A program made the position numbers and the translations under genes. Shown in pieces: positions 25,058 through 34,061 of a stretch of DNA of 64,000 nucleotides (positions within the stretch are counted from its first letter, which is position 1; each line of letters begins with the position of its first letter). The DNA comes from Bradyrhizobium sp. CCGUVB4N (lineage in GTDB: Bacteria; Pseudomonadota; Alphaproteobacteria; Rhizobiales; Xanthobacteraceae): assembly GCF_024199945.1 (NCBI RefSeq), contig NZ_JANADP010000001.1, positions 2,294,001 to 2,358,000 on the forward strand. The letters run 5' to 3'. The notes beneath the pieces are model-generated. The model searched no databases and had not been told where the DNA came from. It saw nothing but the letters and a program-made list of their open reading frames with translations.

Positions 25058-25903
25058 ATGGCAGAGACCGATAGCAAGCCGGAGCGTTACGTCCGTCCGC
25101 CGAGTGCCGAGTCGTTGGGCGAAGCGCCGGGCAGGGGACGCCTGAAGGGCCGTCGCATCCTGATCGTTGGTGGTGGCCAGCGCGTGTTCGATGCGGCGAC
25201 AGATCCGATCGGTAACGGCCGCGCCATGAGCATCTTGTGCGCGCGCGAGGGAGCCAAGGTTGCTATCGCCGATCTCAACCACACCTCCGCGCAGCAGACG
25301 GTCAAGCACATCACTGATGAAGGCGGCGAGGGCTTTGCCATTGCGGCGGACGTCACGTCAGAGGCGGACGTCCGGCGCATGATCGGGGAAGCGCATCGCG
25401 CCATGGGCGGCCTCGACGGCATGGTGCTGAACATCGGCACCTTCGGCAAGACCGGCCTCGACAATGTCAGCCCCGAGGAATGGAACAGGATCTACGACGT
25501 CAACGTTCGTGGTCCGATGCTGTGCTGCCGCGCCGCGATGCCGAGCTTCGACGACGGCGGCGCCATCGTCTTCATCTCCTCGATCGCGGCGCTGAAAGCG
25601 GGATCGCAGATGGCGGTGTATGACTCGTCGAAAGCCGCGCTCGGCGGCCTGATGCGCAACATCGCCCATCTCGGCGCGCGCCGCGGCATCCGCGCCAACC
25701 TCGTTTATCCCGGCCTCGTCGACACCCCCAACGGCCGCGAAGCCGGCGCCGGCCGCCCCAACCGCGGCAAGGGCCACGTTCCCTTCGGCCGGCAAGCGAC
25801 CGCCTGGGAGATCGCCTACGCGGTGTTGTTCTTCCTGTCGGACGAGAGCGTGTATGTCACCGCGCAAACGCTGGCGGTGGATAGCGGGCTGAGCGGGATG
25901 TGA
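25058..25903 (+). CDS. Short-chain dehydrogenase/reductase
   Basis: The 281-residue SDR has an N-terminal extension of about 30 residues and a modified cofactor loop: ILIVGGGQRVFDAATDPIGNGRA, where the TGxxxGIG glycine motif carries an insertion (QRVFDAATDP). VAIADLNHTS suggests NAD(H) preference through the Asp. The catalytic triad region is intact (SSIAAL and YDSSKAALGG). The second half has the conserved YPGLVDTPNG and the terminal VDSGLSGM. It is 9 bp after the CMD gene and in the same direction. The insertion is unusual and could alter cofactor or substrate specificity. Confidence 0.9.
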   Translation: MAETDSKPERYVRPPSAESLGEAPGRGRLKGRRILIVGGGQRVFDAATDPIGNGRAMSILCAREGAKVAIADLNHTSAQQTVKHITDEGGEGFAIAADVTSEADVRRMIGEAHRAMGGLDGMVLNIGTFGKTGLDNVSPEEWNRIYDVNVRGPMLCCRAAMPSFDDGGAIVFISSIAALKAGSQMAVYDSSKAALGGLMRNIAHLGARRGIRANLVYPGLVDTPNGREAGAGRPNRGKGHVPFGRQATAWEIAYAVLFFLSDESVYVTAQTLAVDSGLSGM

Positions 25904-25905
25904 GC

Positions 25906-26418
25906 CTATCGCTCCGGCGAGAGCGTGCGCCCGATCAGATAGTCCAGCGAGATGCGTCCCGGCCCGTAGGCCATGATGCCGAGCGCCATCGCGGCCCAGG
26001 TGATGTGGACCGGCCAGCCGTCAGGCACGGTCAGCTCGACGACCAGGGTCATGAACAGCAGTCCGGCGCCCGCGAACCGCGTACCGAGGCCGAGCACCAG
26101 CAGGATCGGAAACATGATTTCTCCGCAGCCGGACAGGAAAGCCATCACCGTCGGCGCGGGAAAGTGATAGGGGCCGCCCGGCAAATGCAGCATGAACTCG
26201 TCGCTGAACAGCGTCACCGCGGTGTCGTTGAGCCTGAGGAAGCCGCCCCATTTCAGGATGCCCGAGCGCCAGAACGGCACGGCTAGTGCGAAGCGCAGCA
26301 CGAGCTGAACCAGCGACGGCGTGGCGATTGTCTGCACGAGCTGATTGGCCTTGTCGACGAGCTGCCCGAGTGACGGCAGGCTGCCGCTCGCGGTCATGCG
26401 TTGGTCGGTGATCATCAT
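25906..26418 (-). CDS. DoxX-family inner-membrane protein, last gene of the buf operon (BufD-like)
   Basis: The 170-residue protein has four predicted membrane spans. VLRFALAVPFWRSGILKWGGF is a DoxX-type start (in parts LRFALAVPFWRSG and ILKWGGF), with YHFPAPTVMAFLSGCGEIMFPILLVLGL and FAGAGLLFMTLVVELTVP following. ATG 26418 overlaps the bufC stop as ATGA, with GGAGAGG just upstream. The frame is open further upstream to 26553 but that is inside bufC and low-complexity. DoxX proteins are recurrent partners in bufferin operons; a role in oxidation, copper handling or export of the peptide is suspected, not shown. Redox cysteine: only one is seen (GCGE). Confidence 0.85.
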   Translation of the reverse strand: MMITDQRMTASGSLPSLGQLVDKANQLVQTIATPSLVQLVLRFALAVPFWRSGILKWGGFLRLNDTAVTLFSDEFMLHLPGGPYHFPAPTVMAFLSGCGEIMFPILLVLGLGTRFAGAGLLFMTLVVELTVPDGWPVHITWAAMALGIMAYGPGRISLDYLIGRTLSPER

Positions 26419-27194
26419 GCCTCTCCGAGAGCGATTGAGGTGAATGCCCCGGCCGCGATCAGGCCGGCGATGTTGGTGGCAAGGTCGAAGTCCGCGTGCG
26501 CATCCAGCGCAACGCCGGCGGCCTCGCCGAGCCGCTGGCCGGATGCCAGGCAAGCGGCAAAGACGGCGCCACCGGGCGGAAGGAGTCGGACCGCGACGTC
26601 GAAGTCGGGCCGCGTAATCAGCGCGTCCTCCGGCGTGGACGCATCGATGCGTTGAGTCGATGCGTCGTCGCGGTTGGCGGCGAAGATCGTCACCGCCGAA
26701 AATGCCGAGCGCACGATCCGCATCGCATGGTGCGGGACGAAGACGGTCTCAGCCAATCGTTCAGGGGCGATCGCAGCGAGCCGTGCGGACGACAGCGGCG
26801 CCGCGTCGCGCGCATGGTAGGCGTCGAGCCAGGCCCGTTCGATGCGCGCGACGTCGGCGAGCCAGGGTATCGTCTGCGCGTATTCGTAGCTGGCGATGAA
26901 ATCCGGAAAATCCCGCCCATAGTCGAACAGCAATGGTGAGGTCGGCGGGCTGCTGCGAACATGCAAGCGAGCCATGGCGCGGAAGAAATCCGGTCCGGTG
27001 ATGCGCTGCGTCGCCGGGTAGATCGCGGCGAGCGCCTCGATCAGGCTCACCGTGACGTTGTTGCGGTAGACGGCGAAGCGTTTGTCCGCCGCCTTTCCGT
27101 TCGGGCCGGTCACAGTCTTGGGCGCGGCCTGTGTTGGGTCGAGCAGGGCCGGTGCGAAGTCTGCGGCAAAGGATACATGCTGCTCAGGCGGCAT
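26415..27194 (-). CDS. bufC: DUF2063 / HvfC-BufC-like partner of an MNIO enzyme
   Basis: The 259-residue protein carries the DUF2063 N-terminal domain (residues about 5-100): [20 protein letters not shown], then [20 protein letters not shown] and [12 protein letters not shown]. Its C-terminal half (PFVPHH-like [32 protein letters not shown]) matches the HvfC/BufC C-terminal domain. In known systems this protein binds the leader of the precursor peptide and delivers it to the MNIO enzyme. It overlaps bufB by 11 nt and the DoxX gene by four. A short in-frame palindromic stretch at 26638-26666 interrupts the linker between the domains (the sequence around [12 protein letters not shown]). Confidence 0.88.
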   Translation of the reverse strand: MPPEQHVSFAADFAPALLDPTQAAPKTVTGPNGKAADKRFAVYRNNVTVSLIEALAAIYPATQRITGPDFFRAMARLHVRSSPPTSPLLFDYGRDFPDFIASYEYAQTIPWLADVARIERAWLDAYHARDAAPLSSARLAAIAPERLAETVFVPHHAMRIVRSAFSAVTIFAANRDDASTQRIDASTPEDALITRPDFDVAVRLLPPGGAVFAACLASGQRLGEAAGVALDAHADFDLATNIAGLIAAGAFTSIALGEA

Positions 27195-28098
27195 GACGGT
27201 TCTCCATCAGCGCCGTCTCGGCGCAATGGTCGAGAATGGTCTGCGCGGCGGCAGCCTCCGCTCGCAGCATCGGCCAGTCGGGAATCTTGCTGTCCCATTC
27301 GATCAGCGTGGGCACCGGCCCGCGACGTTGGATCACGATCTCGTAGAGCTTCCATACGGCATCGGTGACCGGGCCGTCATGGCTGTCGATCAGCAGCAGA
27401 TCGCCCTCGTCGTCAGCCTGTTCGGCGTGACCGGCGAGATGGATTTCGCCGACATGCGCGAGCGGAAAGTCTGCAAGGTATTCGAGCGCGGAGAAGCCAT
27501 GATTGGTCGCCGATACGAATACGTTGTTGACGTCGAGCAGCAGGCCGCAGCCCGTGCGCTCGGCAACGCTACGGATGAAGTTGGTCTCGCTCATCGAAGA
27601 GTCTTGGAAGGCGACGTAGGTCGACGGATTTTCAAGCAGCAGCGGACGGCGGATCGCCTCCTGCACCTGATCGATATGGTCGCAGACACAGCGCAGCGTC
27701 GCATCCGTGTATGGCAGCGGCAGCAGATCGTTGAAGAAGCTGGTCTCATGCGTCGACCAGGCGAGATGCTCGGACACCAGCGCCGGCTGGTAGCGCGCGA
27801 CGAGGCCGCGGAAGCGCGCCAGGTGCGCCTTGTCGAGCGGCTGAGGTCCGCCGATCGACATGCACACGCCGTGCAGAGATAACGGATGATCGCGGCGGAT
27901 CGTCTCCAGCGCGCGATGCGGTGGCCCGCCCGCGCCCATGTAGTTTTCGGCATGGACTTCGAAGAAGTCCCGTTGCGGGCCTGCATCCAGGATCGCAGGG
28001 AGATGCTCCGGCTTGAAGCTCGTCCCGGCAACACCGCCGACAGGGGTGGAATAGCGGAGTGGCACCGAAGGTGTGTTGGGCACAATGGCCGCCATCAT
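27184..28098 (-). CDS. bufB: MNIO family (DUF692) peptide-modifying iron enzyme BufB
   Basis: The 304-residue protein is a DUF692/MNIO TIM barrel. Motifs in order: EVHAENYM (47-54), SLHGVCMS (74-81), SEHLAW (109-114), ENPSTY (156-161), DVNN (189-192), HLAGH (220-224) and IEWDS (266-270). The conserved His, Glu and Asp residues in these motifs are the expected ligands of a two- or three-iron centre. Family members oxidise cysteines in ribosomally made peptides, for example to oxazolone/thioamide or 5-thiooxazole. The start at ATG 28098 has GGAGAG six bases upstream; open frame above it is not coding. It lies 46 bp after bufA and overlaps bufC by 11 nt. Confidence 0.92.
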   Translation of the reverse strand: MMAAIVPNTPSVPLRYSTPVGGVAGTSFKPEHLPAILDAGPQRDFFEVHAENYMGAGGPPHRALETIRRDHPLSLHGVCMSIGGPQPLDKAHLARFRGLVARYQPALVSEHLAWSTHETSFFNDLLPLPYTDATLRCVCDHIDQVQEAIRRPLLLENPSTYVAFQDSSMSETNFIRSVAERTGCGLLLDVNNVFVSATNHGFSALEYLADFPLAHVGEIHLAGHAEQADDEGDLLLIDSHDGPVTDAVWKLYEIVIQRRGPVPTLIEWDSKIPDWPMLRAEAAAAQTILDHCAETALMENRHAA

Positions 28099-28144
28099 GG
28101 TGTCTCTCCGCTGTTCCCTGTTGTCGTGGTTGCGACGCGACGCG

Positions 28145-28450
28145 TCAAACCGGCTTGAGCGAGCCCTTCTTGCCGCCCGGCAGGTCGATGCTCGTGCAGG
28201 TGCCGCCCTGAACGAATTTCCAGGCGTTGCCCTGGAAATCGGTGGTCGAGGTGCCCTGGCAGGTGGTGCCCGGTCCGGCCGCACAATCGTTCTGGCCCTT
28301 CAGCGCGACGCCGAAGCACTTCTCTTTCTTGGCGGCGATGGCTGCATCGGCCTCCGCCTTGGTCAGCGGAGCGGCGGCGGCGAGTGTCGCGAGCGCGGTC
28401 GACATCGCGCCGGCGAGAACGATCGAAGTGACGACATGCTTGGCAGACAT
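28145..28450 (-). CDS. bufA1: DUF2282 bufferin-type peptide precursor BufA1
   Basis: The 101-residue product has a Sec signal ([21 protein letters not shown], cleaved near residue 27). The mature part has four cysteines at 45, 56, 64 and 85 in the DUF2282 pattern: [37 protein letters not shown]2282 peptides paired with MNIO and DUF2063 proteins are bufferins: post-translationally modified, exported peptides that bind copper in Caulobacter. Modification of some of these cysteines is predicted from that work. ATG 28450 has GGAG 7 nt upstream. A sigma-like promoter is at 28506-28531. An upstream in-frame ATG (28546) would lie inside the promoter and is rejected. Confidence 0.92.
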   Translation of the reverse strand: MSAKHVVTSIVLAGAMSTALATLAAAAPLTKAEADAAIAAKKEKCFGVALKGQNDCAAGPGTTCQGTSTTDFQGNAWKFVQGGTCTSIDLPGGKKGSLKPV

Positions 28451-28505
28451 TGGGTTTCTCCGTTTGAGATGGCATCGCTTGGCAAGCGAAAAGCGCATTG
28501 TCTCG

Positions 28506-28531
28506 TTCGCCTCGTTGACGACCCGCGTTAC
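28506..28531 (-). promoter_or_regulatory. ECF-sigma-like promoter of the buf operon (GTAACG-N16-CGAA)
   Basis: Read on the minus strand, GTAACG (28531-28526) is followed after exactly 16 bases by CGAA (28509-28506). As I recall it, Caulobacter SigF, a metal-stress ECF factor that drives the homologous operon, uses GTAACC-N16-CGAA; the fit is nine of ten defined bases. The transcript would start about 28499, giving a leader of about 50 nt before bufA. Confidence 0.6.
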
Positions 28532-28762
28532 CGCCGCGCCGCTCACGAGTCCGTGAGACTGTTGAGGTGGGTGCGTACAGACCGTGTGGTCCGGCCGCGA
28601 TTAACAGGCGAGCCGCCGGTCAAATCCAATGCCTTGACGCTATCGAGACGTTAGCAGGAGGGCATTGGCGGGCACGGGTGGGACTTGCGAGACGTAACGA
28701 ACGGCCGAAGCCTGCGTACAGCGATGTCAGGAGCGGTATTTGGTCCAGAGGCGGAACCAGCG

Positions 28763-30859
28763 ATGAATGTCGATCCCGGACGGCAGTTTCGCGAGATTGC
28801 CAGGCTGGCCGTCAGCATCCGTCTTGCCGTCTCGGCCCTGGTGCTGACCGCGATCCTGCTCACCGCGGCGCTATCGAGCCTGTTGTGGTGGCGCACGGCG
28901 GAGGCGACCAGCCGGCAGCTCGCCTCGACCATCAACGAGCAGATCGTGGCAGCGGTCCGCAAGGAGGTCTCCGCCATCGTCGACGAGGCGCGGGCCGCGC
29001 ACACCGCCATTCGCACCCTGTTCCTCCAGAACGTGCTCGACACCCGTGAGGCCGACAAGCGCGAATTCGTGTTCCTGTCGCAGCTTCAGTCCCAGGCGAC
29101 GATCTCGTGGGTCGCCTTCGGCTGGCCCGACGGATCGTTCTTCGCCGCGCACAAGCTCGGCGATCGCCGCCTGGAGATGATGGAGATATCGCTGACCGAT
29201 CACCCGGGTGAGCGTCGCGTCGATGAATACGACGTGGTGCCCGGCGATATCGAATTCGCCAATCGCCGCTTCGAGCCGACCGATTTTCGCGTTGCCGATC
29301 AGGCCTGGTTCAAGGCCGGGCTCAGCGCGGATAACCCGCAATGGTTCGAGGTCATGGACCATCCGACCGACCGGCGGCCGTCGATCGCCTTTGCAGGACC
29401 GATCGACGTCTATCAGGAGAGGCAAGGCGTTCTTGCCGTCATCATCGAATATACGCGGCTTGCGCGTTTCCTGTCGCAGCTCGAGGTCGGGCGCACGGGA
29501 ACTGCTTTCATCATCGATGACAGCGGGCAGCTTGTCGCGGCTCCCGACAAGGATGCCGATGAGCTGCACGCTGCGAAGAGTGATACCACGCTGCTGCCGC
29601 TCGCGCGGATGGCGTTGGCCAAAGCAGGGGAGGACGGACGCAAGAAAGCCTGGCGAAGCCGGTTGATTTCAGGAGGTGCGGCTTATGAGGTCGCGCTCAC
29701 GCCGTTGCCGTTTCCCGGCTGGTCGCTCGCAACGGTGATCCCCGAAGCAGAGTTTCTCGGGCCGGTTGAGGCAACGTTGCGGCACCTGATCCTCGGCCTT
29801 GGCATTGGCGCCGTGCTTGCCGCACTGGCCTCGGCAATGCTGGCCCGCTCCGTCATCGCCGCGCCGTTGTCGCGCGTCGCCGGCGAGCTTCGCCACGTTG
29901 AAGCCTTTGCGTTGGAGCAGGTTCGCCGTCATCCGTCACGGCTCAAGGAGATTGCGAGCCTGTCCGGCGCGATCGCGGAAATGGCGGCGGGCCTGTCCGC
30001 ATTCCGTAAATTCATTCCGGCCGATCTCGTCCGTTCCTTGCTGCGCCAGGGTGTCGAAGCGCGGCCCGGCGGCAGTATTCAGGAACTCAGCGTGATGTTC
30101 ATCGACATCGCCGGCTTCACCGGGCTGTCCGAGCGTCTCGGCGATCGTGTCGTGCCGCTGCTGTCGCGTTATCTCGACGTTACGTCGGAGATCATCGTTG
30201 CCAATGGAGGAACGATCGACAAATTCATCGGCGATGCCGTGATGGCGTTCTGGGGTGCACCGCAGCCGCAGGCCGATCATGCCGTGCGATGCTGCCGCGC
30301 GGCGCTCGCCTGCCGCAGGGCCATCGAGGAATCCGGCCTGGTCGACGATCTCGGTCAGCCGCTTCAGATCCGGATCGGCATCAATTCGGGCCGCATGCTG
30401 GTCGGCAATATCGGTTCGGAGCTGCGGCTGAACTACACCGTGATCGGCGATGCGGTGAATGTTGCCAGCCGGCTCGAAGGCGCCAACAAGTCCTATGGGA
30501 CCCAGATCCTGATCGGCGAGACGACCGACCGTCTGGCGGCTGGCGCCATCGTCACGCGTGAGGTCGACAGCATCGCGGTTTACGGACGGGAGGAAGGGCT
30601 CTCCGTCTTTGAACTCATCGGCATCGCGAATGAGGACCAGATCGACCGAGCGACGATCAACTGGATCGCGGACTACGAGCGCGGCCTTGCCAGCTATCGC
30701 GCCCGCCGGTTTGCCGCGGCGCTCGTCGATTTCGATTCTGTGGTGAAGCAGCGCGGCTACGATCGTCCGGCCGAGCTGATGCGCGACCGATGCCGACAGC
30801 TCGCTGCAAACGCTCCCGATCCGGCATGGCGGCCCGTGGCGGCATTGACCTCGAAGTAG
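28763..30859 (+). CDS. Membrane-anchored adenylate/guanylate cyclase with extracytoplasmic sensor
   Basis: The 698-residue protein has an N-terminal span (LAVSALVLTAILLTAALSSLL), a periplasmic dCache-like domain (about 60-330; contains PDGSFFAAHKLGD and FIIDDSGQLVAAPD), a second span near 345-365 (LILGLGIGAVLAALASAMLA), a short HAMP-like linker, then a class III cyclase domain (about 450-610). FIDIAGFT and GDAVMAFWGAP carry the two metal-binding aspartates; NVASRLEGANK carries the Asn/Arg pair, so catalysis is likely. Substrate choice is not certain. The C-terminal ~70 residues are helical. An in-frame ATG at 28685 would add 26 residues before the first span; this ATG places the span naturally. 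It diverges from bufA. Confidence 0.9.
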   Translation: MNVDPGRQFREIARLAVSIRLAVSALVLTAILLTAALSSLLWWRTAEATSRQLASTINEQIVAAVRKEVSAIVDEARAAHTAIRTLFLQNVLDTREADKREFVFLSQLQSQATISWVAFGWPDGSFFAAHKLGDRRLEMMEISLTDHPGERRVDEYDVVPGDIEFANRRFEPTDFRVADQAWFKAGLSADNPQWFEVMDHPTDRRPSIAFAGPIDVYQERQGVLAVIIEYTRLARFLSQLEVGRTGTAFIIDDSGQLVAAPDKDADELHAAKSDTTLLPLARMALAKAGEDGRKKAWRSRLISGGAAYEVALTPLPFPGWSLATVIPEAEFLGPVEATLRHLILGLGIGAVLAALASAMLARSVIAAPLSRVAGELRHVEAFALEQVRRHPSRLKEIASLSGAIAEMAAGLSAFRKFIPADLVRSLLRQGVEARPGGSIQELSVMFIDIAGFTGLSERLGDRVVPLLSRYLDVTSEIIVANGGTIDKFIGDAVMAFWGAPQPQADHAVRCCRAALACRRAIEESGLVDDLGQPLQIRIGINSGRMLVGNIGSELRLNYTVIGDAVNVASRLEGANKSYGTQILIGETTDRLAAGAIVTREVDSIAVYGREEGLSVFELIGIANEDQIDRATINWIADYERGLASYRARRFAAALVDFDSVVKQRGYDRPAELMRDRCRQLAANAPDPAWRPVAALTSK

Positions 30860-31027
30860 GGCCGGCCCCATACGCAGACACATCTGGCCGGAATTAGCAA
30901 GATATTGGCGCGAGATCACAAGAAAGAGCGAGCGCCGCGTCAGTAAAGCGGGAGTTGCCTGAGCCGGATCGGCTCGGGCAGCCAGTCGCCGACTTATGCC
31001 TGACCGCTAGGCAAGAGCAAGACGTCT

Positions 31028-32053
31028 ATGATCAATGATGAGATGGCCTCCGCGCAGCCAGGCGTGATCCCGTCGAATTACTTCCGCTTCCTGGAGCGAC
31101 AGTTGAAGATCGGCGTCTGTCGGGTGGACCTGCAATCCGGGCAGATGACCTGGACCGAGGGCATGTACGATCTGTTCGATCAGGAACGTACCGTGTCACC
31201 GTCCCGTGCCGCCCTGCTGGAGCGAATGCACCCGACCGATCGCGGCAACCGCGCCCCGGTCAATGCGGCCCTCAAGAATCGAATTTCATTCGAGGATAGT
31301 TTTCGGGTCATCCTGAGGGATCGGAGGATCCGATGGGTCCGTGCTTACGGTGAGTTTCTGTTCAGCGAGCGTGGCAGCCCTGACGGCCTCATTGTGCTGA
31401 TGGCCGACGTGACCGTGCAGCGCGCCCAACAAAATCTTCTGCATATCCGGACACAGCATCTTCACGCCGTGGCGCGGCTCGCGAGGGCCACGGTGACGAC
31501 CGCGGCGGCGGACGGCAGGGTCACGGACGTCGTGCACCTGCAGCCCTTTGCGGGTGACGCGAAGCCGCTCGGCACCAACTGGATGGATTGGATCCATCCG
31601 GACGATCGCGCCACCATCATGCAAGCTCATCAGAAAGCCCTCGGCGGTCGCGAGGAGGTCGAGGTGGAGGCGCGCGTCCGCCTCGCCGATGGTTCGAGCG
31701 GCTGGCGAAGGCTCCGCGCCGCTCCGATTCGCAGCGCGAGCGGCCGCTTCCTGGAATGGCTCGGATTGAGCTTCGACATCGACGGTGAGAGAACCGGCCG
31801 GACCCTGCTCGATCCGGGGCGGCCGGTCACCGGAGCCCAGCTTCGGGCCGCGCGTGGCCTTCTCAAGATATCGGTCCAGAAGCTCAGCGAGCTCGCGGAT
31901 ATCTCGATCGCGGTCATTCGCAGGCTTGAAGAGCTCGACGGGGTCTCGCGCGACGGCGCCGAGAGTGCGCGGAGGCTCCGTGACGCGCTGGAGCGACGAG
32001 GGGCCGTCTTCATTTTTCCGAGCGACATGAAGCCCACGGCAACGCTGCGCTAA
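31028..32053 (+). CDS. Two-PAS sensory protein with C-terminal XRE-like helix-turn-helix
   Basis: The 341-residue soluble protein has two PAS-like domains. The first (about 20-130) contains QMTWTEGMYDLFDQ and RIRWVRAYGEF; the second (about 145-255) contains DWIHPDDRATIMQAH and GWRRLRAAPI. The C-terminal residues 268-341 match short XRE-type regulators: TGAQLRAARGLLKISVQKLSELADISIAVIRRLE (in two parts, to SVQKLSEL and ADISIAVIRRLE), then RRLRDALERRGAVFI. It is therefore a likely one-component transcription factor. Target genes are unknown. It stands alone, 168 bp after the cyclase and 270 bp before the next gene. No cofactor-binding cysteine is obvious in the PAS domains. Confidence 0.82.
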   Translation: MINDEMASAQPGVIPSNYFRFLERQLKIGVCRVDLQSGQMTWTEGMYDLFDQERTVSPSRAALLERMHPTDRGNRAPVNAALKNRISFEDSFRVILRDRRIRWVRAYGEFLFSERGSPDGLIVLMADVTVQRAQQNLLHIRTQHLHAVARLARATVTTAAADGRVTDVVHLQPFAGDAKPLGTNWMDWIHPDDRATIMQAHQKALGGREEVEVEARVRLADGSSGWRRLRAAPIRSASGRFLEWLGLSFDIDGERTGRTLLDPGRPVTGAQLRAARGLLKISVQKLSELADISIAVIRRLEELDGVSRDGAESARRLRDALERRGAVFIFPSDMKPTATLR

Positions 32054-32323
32054 GGCCGCGTGCCACGCATGGCCCGGTCGACACGACAAGTGATGACAGC
32101 GAATTTCGCGAGAGTCTGCCGTGGCCCGTGTCCTCCATCGCGCAAATTTTGCGGCACCCTCCTGCTTCGGGCCGAAAGCGGCACAATTTCTGTCGTTTTG
32201 GGACGATGGGAGACTTCGTGTTTAGCGAAATGGCTTTACGCTTTGAAGATTTGAATCAGTTCTAATTGATTTCCACAACGGCATGCGGGGGCGACAAGCC
32301 CTGGCTTATTCGAGGGTGGAAAC

Positions 32324-33991
32324 ATGTTCGGACTGCGCAAGTCTAGGCTCGAAAACTCCCTCGCTGAAACGGAGGCGATCGCCCGCTCGCAGGCTGTGAT
32401 CGAATTCCGGCTCGACGGCACCATCGTCAAGGCCAACCAGAACTTCCTCGATGCCCTCGGCTATGGCGCGCTCTCCGAGATCGAGGGAAAACATCACCGG
32501 ATCTTCATGCAGCAGTCGGATGCCGAGCGGGCCGACTACAAGGACTTCTGGGCCCGGCTGAATCGCAGCGAGTATCAGACCGGCGAATTCAAGCGGATAC
32601 GCAAGGATGGTCGGCCGGTCTGGATCCAGGCCTCTTATAATCCTGTTCTGGACGGTCGCGGCCAGGCCACCCGGGTCATCAAGTTCGCGACCGACATTAC
32701 CGCCAGAAAAATGAAGGCGCTGGAGGACGCGGGCAAGCTGGCGGCCATTGATCGCGTCCAGGCCGTCATCGAGTTCGAGCTGGATGGCACCATCATCACC
32801 GCGAACGGCACCTTTCTGGACGCGATGGGCTACACACTGCCCGAGGTCACGGGCAGGCATCACAGCATGTTCGTCGAGCCTGCGGTGCGGGAGAGTGCCG
32901 GCTATGCGGACGCCTGGGCCAAGCTCAGGCGCGGCGAATTTGTCTCCGGCGAATACAAGCGGCTCGGAAAGAACGGCCGCGAGGTCTGGATCCTGGCCTC
33001 CTACAATCCCATCCTGGACGAGGCCGGACGTCCCTTCAAGGTCGTCAAATTCGCCTCCGACGTGACCGAGAAGAAGCTGCTGGCGGCGGACAGCCGGGGC
33101 CAGATCGACGCGATCATGAAGTCGCAAGCCGTGATCGAATTCGAGATGGACGGCACGATCAGATGGGCGAACGACGCATTCCTGAAGGCGATGGGCTATT
33201 CGCTCGCGGACGTGGTCGGCAAGCATCACCGGATCTTCGTTGAATCGGCAGAGCACGCAGCGCGGGCCTACACCGAGTTCTGGGACAACCTTCGCCGGGG
33301 GACCTACCAGGCGGGCGAGTTCAAGCGACTTGCGAAAGGTGGCCGCGAGATCTGGATCGAAGCTTCCTACAACCCGATCCTCGATCTGAATGGAAAGCCC
33401 TTCAAGGTGGTGAAGTACGCCACCGACGTCACCGCGAAAGCCGTGGCGCGCATGAAGGCAGAGGAAGCCAGGGAGCTCATTGAATCGGTGGCGGCCGGAA
33501 GCGAGGAGATGAGCGCATCCATCCGGGAGATATCCGAGACGATGGTCAAGTCGCGCGAGGTCGTCCTGGCGGCCGTGGGGCACGTCGGGACAGCCGACGC
33601 GCAGGCCGATCGGCTCACGACGGCAGCCGATCAGATGGGAGGCATCATCGAACTGATCAACAGCATTACCGGTCAGATCAACCTGCTTGCGCTGAATGCG
33701 ACGATCGAGTCGGCGAGGGCCGGCGAGGCCGGGCGCGGCTTTGCCGTCGTCGCCTCCGAGGTGAAGAGCCTCGCCAACCAGGCCAAGCACGCGACCGACC
33801 GCATCACGGGCGAGATCGATGCGCTGAAGAGCGTGTCTCGCGACGTGGTCGGGGCGCTCGACGCAATTCGCGGCGCGATCCGTCACGTCAATGAATACGT
33901 GACCAGTACGGCAGCAGCGGTGGACGAACAGAGCACCGTGACGAGCGATATGTCGACCAACATGCAGCGCGCTGCGGCCGCACTGGCGTGA
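32324..33991 (+). CDS. Soluble methyl-accepting chemotaxis protein with three tandem PAS domains
   Basis: The 555-residue protein has no transmembrane segment. Three PAS repeats of about 122 residues (starting near 20, 142 and 264) share the pattern QAVIEF-LDGTI, KHHxIF or RHHSMF, GEFKR/GEYKR, ASYNPxLD and VxKxATDxT. The C-terminal signalling domain begins near residue 383 ([19 protein letters not shown]) and has the MCP hairpin [20 protein letters not shown] followed by [15 protein letters not shown], the CheA/CheW contact tip. The distal methylation helix is short. The three repeats are clearly duplicates of one another. Aer-like PAS sensors detect redox or small ligands; no specific cofactor can be inferred. 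Residue range and the closeness of the repeats were judged by eye. Confidence 0.9.
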   Translation: MFGLRKSRLENSLAETEAIARSQAVIEFRLDGTIVKANQNFLDALGYGALSEIEGKHHRIFMQQSDAERADYKDFWARLNRSEYQTGEFKRIRKDGRPVWIQASYNPVLDGRGQATRVIKFATDITARKMKALEDAGKLAAIDRVQAVIEFELDGTIITANGTFLDAMGYTLPEVTGRHHSMFVEPAVRESAGYADAWAKLRRGEFVSGEYKRLGKNGREVWILASYNPILDEAGRPFKVVKFASDVTEKKLLAADSRGQIDAIMKSQAVIEFEMDGTIRWANDAFLKAMGYSLADVVGKHHRIFVESAEHAARAYTEFWDNLRRGTYQAGEFKRLAKGGREIWIEASYNPILDLNGKPFKVVKYATDVTAKAVARMKAEEARELIESVAAGSEEMSASIREISETMVKSREVVLAAVGHVGTADAQADRLTTAADQMGGIIELINSITGQINLLALNATIESARAGEAGRGFAVVASEVKSLANQAKHATDRITGEIDALKSVSRDVVGALDAIRGAIRHVNEYVTSTAAAVDEQSTVTSDMSTNMQRAAAALA

Positions 33992-34061
33992 TGCGCAACC
34001 CTCGCAAATCGTCGTGCCACGGATTGACCGTCCTCGTGCATGGCGCCGTGCGGAGCCACTT

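Noticed and set aside
32306..33886. 526-codon minus-strand frame opposite the triple-PAS receptor
   Set aside because: Repeat-like translation reflects the PAS duplication on the other strand; no motifs.
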